Source: an uncultured Clostridia bacterium
GTDB taxonomy: Bacteria > Bacillota > Clostridia > Oscillospirales > Oscillospiraceae
Assembly: GCA_937907715.1 (NCBI GenBank)
Contig: CALERM010000097.1
Coordinates: forward strand, 1 to 20,753
Direction of reading: 5' to 3'
DNA: 20,753 nucleotides
Both the position numbers and the translations under genes were made by a program. A model generated the notes under the pieces. It searched no databases and had not been told where the DNA came from. It saw only the letters and a list, made by a program, of their open reading frames with translations. Positions 6,208-13,122 of this stretch are shown in pieces (within the stretch, counting starts at the first letter, position 1; every line of letters begins with the position of its first letter).

Positions 6208-8679
6208 TTACTCTTTGATCTGCTCCATCACGAAGCACTCGAAGATGTCGCCTTCCTTGATGTCGTTGTACTTTTCAATCGACATGCCGCACTCATAGCC
6301 TGCGGAGACCTCCTTGACGGAGTCCTTGAAGCGCTGCAGAGAGCCGAGCTTTCCTTCGTGAATGACAATGTTGTCACGCAGGACGCGGACCGATGCGTCG
6401 CGCGTGATTTTGCCGTCTTTGACATAGCAGCCCGCAATCGTACCGATGGCGGAGACCTTGTAGGTCTGGCGGACCTCGGCGTGACCGATGATCGCCTCGC
6501 GGAACTTGGGTGCGAGCATGCCCTTCATAGCGTCGGAAATTTCATTGATGGCGTCATAGATGACGCGGTACATCCGAATGTCGACCTTGTCGCGCTTTGC
6601 CGCCGCCAGCGCCTGATCGTTCGGGCGGACGTTGAAGCCGACGACGATTGCGTTGGACGTGGAGGCAAGCAGGATATCGGACTCGTTGATCGCGCCGACG
6701 CCTGCGTGGATGACCTTGACACGGACCTCGTCGTTCGAAATCTTCTCCAACGACGCCTTGACCGCCTCCGCCGAGCCCTGCACGTCTGCCTTGACGATCA
6801 GGTTCAGCTCCTTCATCTCGCCCTCCTGCAGCTTCGAGAACAGGCTCTCGAGCGTCACCTTCTGGTTGAGCTTGTTGGCGTCGTCCTTGATCTTCTGCTT
6901 GCGCTGCTCGACCAGCTGGCGCGCCATGCGCTCGTCGGCGACGGCGTTAAACGCATCGCCCGGCGCGGGAACCTCGGTCAGACCTGTGATCTCAACCGGA
7001 ATCGACGGACCGGCGTCCTTGACCTGCAAACCCTTGTCGTTCGTCATGACGCGGACTCTGCCCACAGCAGTGCCCGCAATGATGAGGTCGCCCTGATGGA
7101 GCGTACCGTTCTGGACCAGAAGCGTTGCAATCGGACCGCGGTTTTTATCAAGCCGCGCTTCGAGCACGCAGCCCTTGCCGGCGCGGTTCGGATTTGCCTT
7201 GAGCTCCAGCATTTCCGCAGTCAGAAGGACGGTCTCCAGAAGATCGTCGATGCCTTCGCCGGTTTTCGCGGAGATCTTGCAGACCTCGGTCTCGCCGCCC
7301 CAATCGGCAGGCGTCAGACCATGCTCGGTCAGCTGGGTGAGAATGCGGTCGGGATTTGCCCCGTGCTTATCCATTTTATTGACGGCGACGATGATGGGAA
7401 TGTTCGCCGCTTTGGCGTGGTTGATTGCCTCGATTGTCTGCGGCATGATGCCGTCGTCGGCGGCGACCACAAGAATGGCAATATCGGTGCACATCGCGCC
7501 GCGCGCGCGCATTTCGGTGAACGCCGCATGACCCGGCGTGTCGAGGAAGGTGATGGGCTGATCGCCGACCTTCACGGTGTAAGCGCCGATGTGCTGGGTG
7601 ATGCCGCCCGCCTCGCCGGCTGCGACCTTCGCGTGGCGGATATAGTCCAGAAGCGATGTTTTGCCGTGGTCGACGTGACCCATGACGACGATGACCGGGG
7701 GACGGGAGACCAGCTCGTCTGCCGTGTCCTCATGATCGTCGAAGAGCTTTTCTTCGATGGTGACGACGACCTCGCGCTCGACCTTGCAGCCCAGCTCCAC
7801 GGCGACAAACTCCGCGGTGTCGTAGTCGATGGTCTGGTTGACAGACGCCATTACGCCGTTTTTGAGCAGGCATTTGATGACCTCTGCAGCGGTCTTTTTC
7901 ATGCGCGAGGCAAGCTCGCCGACGGTGATCTCGTCCGGAATCTTGACGACCAGCGGCGCCTTTTTGGCGATTTCGAGCTGAAGCCGGCGCATCTTTTCCT
8001 GCTCCTCGGAGCGGTTCTTGGTGCCGAACTTCTTCGCCTGCTGCTTTTTGTTCTTGTTGCCAATTTTCTGCTTGCCGCTGGAATAATTCTGTACGCGCTC
8101 GGAGACCAGAGCATCGACGCGGTCGTCGTAGCGGTCGGCGTTGACGGTGACGGCGCTGGTGTCGATCACGCGGCGCTCGCGTTTGCGCTCGGGCTGCGGC
8201 TGCTTGGCAGGCTGCTGCGCATTGTTCTGCGCATTCTGACTCTGGGGTGTCGGCTGCTGCGGCTGATTTTGCTGCGGACGCGGCTGCTGGTTGGGCTGCT
8301 GCGGGCGCTGGTTAAACTGCGGGCGCTGATTCTGCTGCTGCGCCGGGCGGTTATTGTTGTTGAAGCTCCCCTGCGGACGCGGCTGGCTCTGCTGCGGGCG
8401 CGGCTGATTGGGCTGGCTCTGCTGCGGCGCAGCGGGCGCGGGTGCGGCGGGCTTCGGCTCCTCCTTCGGCTTCGCGGTGGCGAACACCTCGGCGATGGAG
8501 CCGATCTGGTTCTGTGCGGTGATATAGTCGAAGATCACGTTCAGCTGCTCTTCCGTCAGATTCTGCGAGCTGCTCTTGGGCTTATCATAAAACTTTCCGA
8601 CAATTTCAATGAGGTTCTTGGCGGGCATCCCAAAATCGTCTGCCACCTCTTTGATTTTCTGCTTGATCTCAATACTCAT
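6208..8679 (-). CDS. infB: translation initiation factor IF-2
   Basis: IF-2 is the GTPase that brings initiator fMet-tRNA to the 30S subunit and drives subunit joining. The 823-residue protein has an N-terminal IF2_N-like helical domain (about 1-66), then a low-complexity linker very rich in Gln, Pro and Asn (about 70-165), then a basic region and a second IF2_N domain (KKAPLVVKIPDEITVGELA). The G domain starts near residue 330: GHVDHGKTSLLD (G1), DTPGHAAF (G3), NKMDKHGANP (G4) and SAKTGEGIDD (G5). Domains II-IV run to the C-terminus, with AGCYVKDGKITR near the end. I chose ATG 8679, which has GGAGGTGG just upstream, over an in-frame ATG nine codons earlier that overlaps ylxQ. Confidence 0.97.
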   Translation of the reverse strand: MSIEIKQKIKEVADDFGMPAKNLIEIVGKFYDKPKSSSQNLTEEQLNVIFDYITAQNQIGSIAEVFATAKPKEEPKPAAPAPAAPQQSQPNQPRPQQSQPRPQGSFNNNNRPAQQQNQRPQFNQRPQQPNQQPRPQQNQPQQPTPQSQNAQNNAQQPAKQPQPERKRERRVIDTSAVTVNADRYDDRVDALVSERVQNYSSGKQKIGNKNKKQQAKKFGTKNRSEEQEKMRRLQLEIAKKAPLVVKIPDEITVGELASRMKKTAAEVIKCLLKNGVMASVNQTIDYDTAEFVAVELGCKVEREVVVTIEEKLFDDHEDTADELVSRPPVIVVMGHVDHGKTSLLDYIRHAKVAAGEAGGITQHIGAYTVKVGDQPITFLDTPGHAAFTEMRARGAMCTDIAILVVAADDGIMPQTIEAINHAKAANIPIIVAVNKMDKHGANPDRILTQLTEHGLTPADWGGETEVCKISAKTGEGIDDLLETVLLTAEMLELKANPNRAGKGCVLEARLDKNRGPIATLLVQNGTLHQGDLIIAGTAVGRVRVMTNDKGLQVKDAGPSIPVEITGLTEVPAPGDAFNAVADERMARQLVEQRKQKIKDDANKLNQKVTLESLFSKLQEGEMKELNLIVKADVQGSAEAVKASLEKISNDEVRVKVIHAGVGAINESDILLASTSNAIVVGFNVRPNDQALAAAKRDKVDIRMYRVIYDAINEISDAMKGMLAPKFREAIIGHAEVRQTYKVSAIGTIAGCYVKDGKITRDASVRVLRDNIVIHEGKLGSLQRFKDSVKEVSAGYECGMSIEKYNDIKEGDIFECFVMEQIKE

Positions 8680-8692
8680 ACAGCCACCTCCA

Positions 8693-9121
8693 TTACTTTT
8701 TACCAAATCTCACGTTTTTCCGGTGTGCCTTTTCTTCCTGGCGGCGTTTTTGCACGCGCTCGGTCTGCCGCGTCAGCTCCTGCACGATCTGCTCATGCTG
8801 CTGCGCCAGCTCCGGCAGGTCCTCCAGAAACGCCTTTGCAAACGGCGCATCTGTCAGCGCGCACAGCGCGCAGGCGTTGCAGCCCAGTGCGTCTCCCAGC
8901 TCGTCCTTCGTGAACGGCACGCACAGGTACGGGGGCTTTCCCGCCCGGCAATAGGACCTTGCGCGGCGGAACGTGTGGTCGCCCGCGTCGTGCGCAATGA
9001 GCAGCAGCTTCGCTTTTCCGCTGCGGCAGGCAATCCCGCAGGGCTCCTCTCCAATTTCAAGCTTGCGCGCCTTCCGCGCCAGACCCAGAAGCAAAAGCGC
9101 CTTGCGCTGCATGTCATTCAT
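8693..9121 (-). CDS. ylxQ: L7Ae/L30e-family ribosomal-type RNA-binding protein (YlxQ-like)
   Basis: The 142-residue protein has an L7Ae/L30e core of about 100 residues: QRKALLLLGLARKARKLEIGE at the N-terminus, KAKLLLIAHDAG on the second strand, and YLCVPFTKDELGDALG towards the end. These match YlxQ proteins, which bind kink-turn RNA and sit between ylxR and infB in Firmicutes. A charged, probably helical tail of about 40 residues (EQIVQELTRQTERVQKRRQE) extends the family minimum. It starts at ATG 9121, overlapping ylxR by 8 nt, with GGAGG upstream inside ylxR. It ends 13 nt before infB. Confidence 0.88.
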   Translation of the reverse strand: MNDMQRKALLLLGLARKARKLEIGEEPCGIACRSGKAKLLLIAHDAGDHTFRRARSYCRAGKPPYLCVPFTKDELGDALGCNACALCALTDAPFAKAFLEDLPELAQQHEQIVQELTRQTERVQKRRQEEKAHRKNVRFGKK

Positions 9122-9386
9122 CGCGCTGCTCCTCCATAGTTCTGACCAGTTCGTCCAGAATTTCCTGCGGAATCCGGGTGTCGAAGGCGCGCTCTAACGC
9201 CTTGGCGCGGATCGCTTTTTTCAGGCACTCGCTGTTCGGGCAGAGGTACGCGCCGCGCCCCGGGGCTTTCCCCCGAAAATCCAGACTGATGGCGCCCTCC
9301 GGGCTTTTGACCACGCGCACCAGCTCTTTTTTGGGCCGCATCTCGCGGCAGCCGACGCACTGGCGCATGGGAATCTTCTTTTGCAT
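9114..9386 (-). CDS. ylxR: YlxR family (DUF448) RNA-binding protein
   Basis: This small protein of 90 residues carries the YlxR signature: MRQCVGCREMRPKKELVRVV near the N-terminus, GRGAYLCPNSECLKKA in the middle, and KALERAFD. The fold has a basic cleft consistent with RNA binding. In other Firmicutes, YlxR has been linked to nucleoid or RNase P-related roles, which cannot be tested here. AAGGAGG lies upstream of the ATG. It follows nusA by 33 nt and overlaps ylxQ by 8 nt, its canonical position. Confidence 0.92.
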   Translation of the reverse strand: MQKKIPMRQCVGCREMRPKKELVRVVKSPEGAISLDFRGKAPGRGAYLCPNSECLKKAIRAKALERAFDTRIPQEILDELVRTMEEQRDE

Positions 9387-9419
9387 CCGGCTTTGTACCT
9401 CCTTCCGTATGAAAAACGG

Positions 9420-10547
9420 TTATTCTGTTTCTTCCGCTTCGGAAGCGGGCTTCGTATCCTCCTGCGCGGCAGGCTCCTGCACCTGCTCAAACTCGGCTGC
9501 CTGCGAGGCAGGTTTGATGTCGATCTTGTAGCCGGTGAGTCTTGCGGCAAGACGCGCGTTCTGTCCTTCCTTGCCGATGGCAAGCGACAGCTGATCGTCC
9601 GGGACGATGACTCTGCACGCCTTCTGCGCGCCGGGCAGCACCGTCACGGAGACGACGTCTGCCGGGCTCAGCGCTGCTGCTACGAACTTCGCCGGGTCCT
9701 CGGACCAGACGATGATGTCCATCTTCTCGCCGTGCAGCTCGTCGACCACAGCGCCGACTCTTGCGCCTCTCGTGCCGACACACGCGCCGACGGGGTCGAT
9801 GTTTTCCTGCGTGGCGCAGACGGCAAGCTTTGTGCGCGAGCCTGCCTCGCGGGCGATGGACTTGACCTCCACCAGACCCGACGCAATCTCGGGTACCTCG
9901 AGTTCAAAAAGCCGCTTGACAAGACCCGGGTGCGTTCTCGATACGATGACCTGCGGACCTCTGGTCGACCGGCGGACCTCCACGACGTAGACGCGGATGA
10001 TATCGCCTTCGCGGTAGCTTTCTCCCTTGACCTGCTCGGAGGCGGCGAGCATCGCATCGGTGCGGTCGCTGCCGGTTCCGCCGAGACGGATGGTCATGTC
10101 GCCGGTGTCGGGTGCGATGCGCAGGACGGTGCCGGTGAGAATTTCATGCTCCTTCGACGAGAACGTGTCGAAGATCATGCCGCGCTCTGCCTCGCGGATG
10201 CCCTGGATGATGACCTGCTTTGCGGTCTGGGCGGCGATGCGCCCGAAGTTCTGGGTGCGCACGTCGACGTTGACCAGATCTCCCAGCTCGGCGTGCTTGT
10301 TGATCTTGCGCGCGGCGTCAAGAGAAATTTCGGTGGCAGGCGTCAGCACGTCGTCGACGACCTCCTTCTGCACATACATCTTGAGGTCTCCGTCTTCTAC
10401 CTCGACGAATACGTTATCGGTATAGCCTTCCTTGTCCTTTTTATACGCTGCGACCAGAGCCTGCGTGATCTTGTCGATCATGTACTGCTGCGGGATGCCG
10501 CGCTCTTTTTCCAGCTGCGCCAGCGCCGCAAAAATTTCAGCGTTCAT
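9420..10547 (-). CDS. nusA: transcription termination/antitermination factor NusA
   Basis: NusA binds RNA polymerase and nascent RNA and controls pausing, intrinsic termination and antitermination. The 375-residue length matches Gram-positive NusA, which lacks the C-terminal acidic repeats of E. coli. The N-terminal RNAP-binding domain spans about 1-130 (EKERGIPQQYMIDKITQAL). The S1 domain follows (EHEILTGTVLRI), then KH1 (DPVGACVGTRGARVGAVVDE) and KH2 (DDQLSLAIGKEGQNARLAAR). A short acidic tail (EEAEETE-like) ends it. GGAGG precedes the ATG, 17 nt after rimP. Confidence 0.96.
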   Translation of the reverse strand: MNAEIFAALAQLEKERGIPQQYMIDKITQALVAAYKKDKEGYTDNVFVEVEDGDLKMYVQKEVVDDVLTPATEISLDAARKINKHAELGDLVNVDVRTQNFGRIAAQTAKQVIIQGIREAERGMIFDTFSSKEHEILTGTVLRIAPDTGDMTIRLGGTGSDRTDAMLAASEQVKGESYREGDIIRVYVVEVRRSTRGPQVIVSRTHPGLVKRLFELEVPEIASGLVEVKSIAREAGSRTKLAVCATQENIDPVGACVGTRGARVGAVVDELHGEKMDIIVWSEDPAKFVAAALSPADVVSVTVLPGAQKACRVIVPDDQLSLAIGKEGQNARLAARLTGYKIDIKPASQAAEFEQVQEPAAQEDTKPASEAEETE

Positions 10548-10564
10548 GTTTTCTGTACTCCTCC

Positions 10565-11017
10565 TTAAAACTCCACATACAGCCGCACCAGCGCGACTTC
10601 CTTCTTTTCAAAGCGGACCGTCTCGCCGCCGATGGCAAGCGTCACCGCGCCGTCGTCGTAGCCCGCGAGCGTTCCCACAATTTCCTTCTTGCCGTCCTTC
10701 GGCTGATAGAGCCGCACGAGGACCATGGACCCCATGAACTGCGCAAAATCGCCCGGGCGCTTGAGAACGCGTTCGAGTCCCGCCGAGCAGACCTCAAAGC
10801 TGTAGCTGTCGGGAATCGGGTCCTTTTCATCGAGAATCGGATCGACCGCGCGCGAGATTGCCTCGCAGTCGTTGATGTCCACGCCGCCGGGCTTGTCGAT
10901 GTACAGCCGCAAAAACCAGTCGGCGCCCTCGCGGACATACTCCACATCCCACAGCGAGCAGCCGTGCGCCTGCACCACAGGCTCGGCAAACTGCCGGACG
11001 GTTTCCGTGATCTTCAT
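10565..11017 (-). CDS. rimP: ribosome maturation factor RimP
   Basis: RimP promotes 30S assembly. The 150-residue protein has the usual two domains. The N-terminal alpha/beta domain shows GCSLWDVEYVREG, FLRLYIDKPGGVDINDCEAIS and the conserved YSFEVCSAGLERVLKRPGDF. The C-terminal Sm-like barrel runs from about residue 90 to the end. It is the first gene of the operon, starting at ATG 11017 with an AAGGAAG ribosome site. It lies about 70 nt downstream of a near-consensus promoter, and its leader carries a strong hairpin. Confidence 0.95.
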   Translation of the reverse strand: MKITETVRQFAEPVVQAHGCSLWDVEYVREGADWFLRLYIDKPGGVDINDCEAISRAVDPILDEKDPIPDSYSFEVCSAGLERVLKRPGDFAQFMGSMVLVRLYQPKDGKKEIVGTLAGYDDGAVTLAIGGETVRFEKKEVALVRLYVEF

Positions 11018-11042
11018 GTGAAACTTCCTTTCTCAGCAAGAA

Positions 11043-11067
11043 AGAGTGGGGAAACATTCCCCACTCT
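11043..11067 (-). promoter_or_regulatory. rimP leader hairpin, possible attenuator
   Basis: AGAGTGGGGAA (11043-11053) and TTCCCCACTCT (11057-11067) form a perfect 11-bp stem with a 3-nt loop. On the minus strand the stem is followed by TTCTT, a weak U tract. It lies between the rimP promoter and the rimP ribosome site, ending 25 nt before the start codon. It could stop a share of transcripts, or stabilise the 5' end. No antiterminator pairing is evident in the roughly 20 nt upstream. Confidence 0.6.
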
Positions 11068-11078
11068 CCAGTAAAACT

Positions 11079-11092
11079 ACTATCAAGATAGT
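11079..11092. promoter_or_regulatory. inverted repeat over the rimP transcription start
   Basis: ACTATC (11079-11084) and GATAGT (11087-11092) are perfect 6-bp arms with a 2-bp spacer. They lie 4-17 bases downstream of the -10 box, where transcription should begin. The position suits a repressor operator, or a small 5'-end hairpin in the RNA. No regulator can be assigned. Confidence 0.35.
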
Positions 11093-11095
11093 TGG

Positions 11096-11124
11096 ATTAT
11101 ACCATCGGCAGGCGAAAAATGCAA
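11096..11124 (-). promoter_or_regulatory. sigma-A promoter of the rimP operon
   Basis: On the minus strand TTGCAT (11124-11119) is followed after 17 nt by a perfect TATAAT (11101-11096). The start of transcription is expected near 11089, so the leader is about 72 nt. All genes from rimP to ribF lie downstream on the same strand without a strong terminator until 2990-3025. Confidence 0.85.
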
Positions 11125-11146
11125 GAGAAATCTCTCACGTTTTGGG

Positions 11147-11175
11147 AAAAATTGCGGCGTTTTTCCGCATTTTTT
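11147..11175. terminator. bidirectional terminator-like hairpin between divergent promoters
   Basis: TGCGG (11153-11157) pairs with CCGCA (11165-11169). Beyond one T-T mismatch, AAAAA (11147-11151) pairs with TTTTT (11171-11175). In either direction the GC stem is followed by a U run. It sits between the leftward rimP promoter and the rightward promoter at 11229-11257, so it does not terminate either known transcript. Confidence 0.4.
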
Positions 11176-11228
11176 CGCCCGCCGGACCGGGTCTGACGCT
11201 GTTTTCAAAAAATTCACACCTTTTTGTC

Positions 11229-11257
11229 TGTAAAACGCTTCGCCGATATGCTATACT
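11229..11257 (+). promoter_or_regulatory. extended -10 promoter facing the membrane-protein gene
   Basis: TATACT (11252-11257) is preceded by TG and one base (TGC-TATACT), a perfect extended -10. Seventeen bases upstream is a weak -35, TGTAAA (11229-11234); a TTGTCT lies slightly too far away to serve. Transcription should start near 11264, only about six bases before the long palindrome, so that structure would be at the very 5' end of the RNA. Confidence 0.65.
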
Positions 11258-11269
11258 ATAGTTAAACAG

Positions 11270-11432
11270 AAGGAAGCTCTGGAGCAATCGGCAAGAGCGG
11301 TCGGCGAAAGATTTTTCGTCAAGGCAAGGTTTGAAAGCGCAGGAATACTTTGTGTATTTCAAGCTTTCCAAACCGCAGCATTGGCGGAAAAGATTCGCCG
11401 TCCGCCGCAGATGATTGATTCAGAGGTTCCTT
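11270..11432 (+). repeat. 163-nt long imperfect palindrome / structured leader RNA
   Basis: The element folds on itself along its whole length. Arm pairs: 11270-11289 with 11413-11432 (17 Watson-Crick, one G-U, two mismatches). 11297-11308 with 11394-11405 (11 pairs, one mismatch). 11312-11325 with 11378-11391 (11 pairs, two G-U, one mismatch). 11328-11338 with 11363-11374 (11 pairs around a one-base bulge). 11342-11348 with 11354-11360 (seven pairs including one G-U), closing a 5-nt loop TTTGT. That is about 60 pairs, with a symmetric 7x7 internal loop. It could be a structured 5' leader, or an ERIC/MITE-like mobile palindrome: TTAAA occurs just outside the left end (11262-11266) and again at the right end (11431-11435). 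Within the 438-nt gene-free block 11018-11455 it fills most of the right half. I see no coding frame in it. Confidence 0.75.
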
Positions 11433-11455
11433 AAAAAGGGGAAGGGACGTTCGGT

Positions 11456-12151
11456 ATGGCGCGGAAGATCGGTTTTTCAAAAGTGCCCTGGCTTGGTGTG
11501 CTGGCGGGGCTGCTTGGCTATTTTTTTCATGCAACGATGCTGTCCGGCGGGAGCGCGATTCCGCTGATTGCGTTCAGCGTTTTGATGGCGCTTTTGTTCT
11601 GGCTGTCGGCGGCGACGCTGGAAAAGCGCGCGCGCTATGACGAGGTGTTCCGCCCGATGCGCGCGGACGCGCTTTTGAGCCTGCTCGGTGCGCTCGCGCT
11701 CGGCGCGGGCTGCGTGCTGCGCTTTTCCTCCGACGGCACGGCGGCAAAGCTGATCTGCGCGCTGGGCGTCGTGGGCGCGCTGGCGCTTTTGATGAGCGGC
11801 GTGCTGCGGCTGAAACCGAACGCGCCGTCTGCCATGCTGTATGTTCCGGCGATTTTGTACTACGTGTGCAAGCTCTTTTTCGACTTCCGCCGCTGGATGC
11901 ACGATCCGGCAATTCTGGATTACTGCTTCTGCCTGTTCGCGCTCATCTGCTTCATGATCGCAGCCTATCACGCGGCAAGCTTCTCGTTTGACCATGGCGC
12001 AAGAAGAAGGCTCTGCTTCTACAGCCTCTGCGGCGTATTCTTCGGCGTCAGCGCGATGGCGGGGCAGGAGCTTTCGTCCATGCTGATCTACGCCGGCGGC
12101 GCGTGCTTCTGCCTGACCTATTCCATACAGGCGCTCGGCACAGGAAAATAA
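11456..12151 (+). CDS. polytopic membrane protein of unknown function
   Basis: I do not recognise this 231-residue protein. It has about eight hydrophobic segments (near residues 10-29, 34-55, 73-91, 97-118, 126-144, 153-176, 183-203 and 208-227) separated by short basic or charged loops such as LEKRARYDEVFRPMRAD, and no soluble domain. There is no signal-peptide cleavage site and no obvious catalytic motif. FDFRRWMHD between segments 5 and 6 is the most polar stretch. The ATG has GGGGAAGGG nine bases upstream. It is a single-gene unit with its own promoter, the long structured leader, and a terminator three bases past its stop. Confidence 0.8.
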   Translation: MARKIGFSKVPWLGVLAGLLGYFFHATMLSGGSAIPLIAFSVLMALLFWLSAATLEKRARYDEVFRPMRADALLSLLGALALGAGCVLRFSSDGTAAKLICALGVVGALALLMSGVLRLKPNAPSAMLYVPAILYYVCKLFFDFRRWMHDPAILDYCFCLFALICFMIAAYHAASFSFDHGARRRLCFYSLCGVFFGVSAMAGQELSSMLIYAGGACFCLTYSIQALGTGK

Positions 12152-12153
12152 AC

Positions 12154-12184
12154 AAAGGACCATCCCGCCGGGATGGTCCTTTTG
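12154..12184. terminator. bidirectional rho-independent terminator
   Basis: GGACCATCCC (12157-12166) pairs perfectly with GGGATGGTCC (12170-12179) around a GCC loop. AAA precedes the stem and TTTTG follows it, so U runs occur in both directions. It lies between the convergent membrane-protein gene (stop at 12151) and metF (stop at 12199) and serves both. Confidence 0.92.
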
Positions 12185-12198
12185 TGTTATGGGAACGC

Positions 12199-13122
12199 TT
12201 AAATGGTGATACCGGCAAGATCGAGAATCGCGGGAACGTTCTTCTCTGCGCCGATTGCCATGATGTGGACGCCGTCGCACAGATGCTCGTCTTTGATCTT
12301 CGCGATCATCTCCGCCGCCATCTCCATGCCGAGCTTCATCGGAAGACCCTTGACGCCCTTTGCCTTGCCCTCTTCTGCAGCGGCGGCAAGGCGGTCGATC
12401 ATCTCCTGCGGCACGGCAATGCCGGGGACATTTTCGTTCATGTAGCGCGCCATGCCCGCAGACTTGAGCGGAATGATGCCTGCCATGACGTGGGTCCTGA
12501 TGCCCGCGGCGTCCACCTGCTCCAAAAAGCGCTTGAACGCATCAAGATCAAAAATGCCCTGCGTCTGGACGAACGCTGCGCCTGCCGCCACCTTCTGGCG
12601 GAGCTTGTTGATCTGCAGGAACACCGGCTCATAGACCGGCGTGACGGATGCACCCTTGTAGAGCTTCGGCGCGCCGCCGGCAATCTCGTTGCCACCGCAG
12701 TCGCAGTTCGTTTCTTCCATTTTTGTCAGCATGTTCAGAATGCCGACGGAATCGAGATCGTACACGGGCTTTGCGTCCTTGCAGTCGCCCACGACCGGAT
12801 GGTCGCCGGTGAGCGCGAGAACCGAGTCAATGCCGAAGCTTGCCGCAGACAGAACATCCGCCATAATCGCCATGCGGTTGCGGTCGCGGCCGGTCATCTG
12901 CAAAATCGGCTCGACGCCCGCGTTTTTGAGCGCAATGCAGAGCCCGAGGCTCGACGCCTTCAGCGACGCGGACTGCATGTCCGTGACGTTCACGGCGTGG
13001 ACCTTGGGGGCAAGCAGCTTGCCTGCCTCCAGCTGCTCGGTAAAATCATAGCCCTTCGGGGGCGCCATCTCGGCGGTCACGCCAAATTTTCCGGTTTCCA
13101 GCGCCTGTTTTAATCTGCTCAT
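12199..13122 (-). CDS. metF: methylenetetrahydrofolate reductase, MetF subunit
   Basis: MetF is the flavin-dependent barrel subunit that reduces 5,10-methylene-THF to 5-methyl-THF for methionine synthesis or the methyl branch of acetogenesis. The 307-residue protein shows the N-terminal FGVTAEMAPPKGYD (with the conserved Glu), HAVNVTDMQSA, EPILQMTGRDRNRMA, the flavin-binding VLALTGDHPVVGD, and GAAFVQTQGIFDLDAFKRFL. The AEMAPPKG start and the adjacent metV place it in the Clostridia/acetogen type rather than the stand-alone E. coli type. Its ATG overlaps the metV stop (ATGA), so translation is coupled. It is terminated at 12154-12184. Confidence 0.93.
   Translation of the reverse strand: MSRLKQALETGKFGVTAEMAPPKGYDFTEQLEAGKLLAPKVHAVNVTDMQSASLKASSLGLCIALKNAGVEPILQMTGRDRNRMAIMADVLSAASFGIDSVLALTGDHPVVGDCKDAKPVYDLDSVGILNMLTKMEETNCDCGGNEIAGGAPKLYKGASVTPVYEPVFLQINKLRQKVAAGAAFVQTQGIFDLDAFKRFLEQVDAAGIRTHVMAGIIPLKSAGMARYMNENVPGIAVPQEMIDRLAAAAEEGKAKGVKGLPMKLGMEMAAEMIAKIKDEHLCDGVHIMAIGAEKNVPAILDLAGITI

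Noticed and set aside
5536..8913. A 1125-codon open frame on the plus strand
   Set aside because: It lies antisense to nrnA, rbfA, infB and ylxQ, which are all certain genes. Its product is a run of Asp/Leu/Arg-rich sequence with no domain, as expected from the complementary frame of GC-rich coding DNA.
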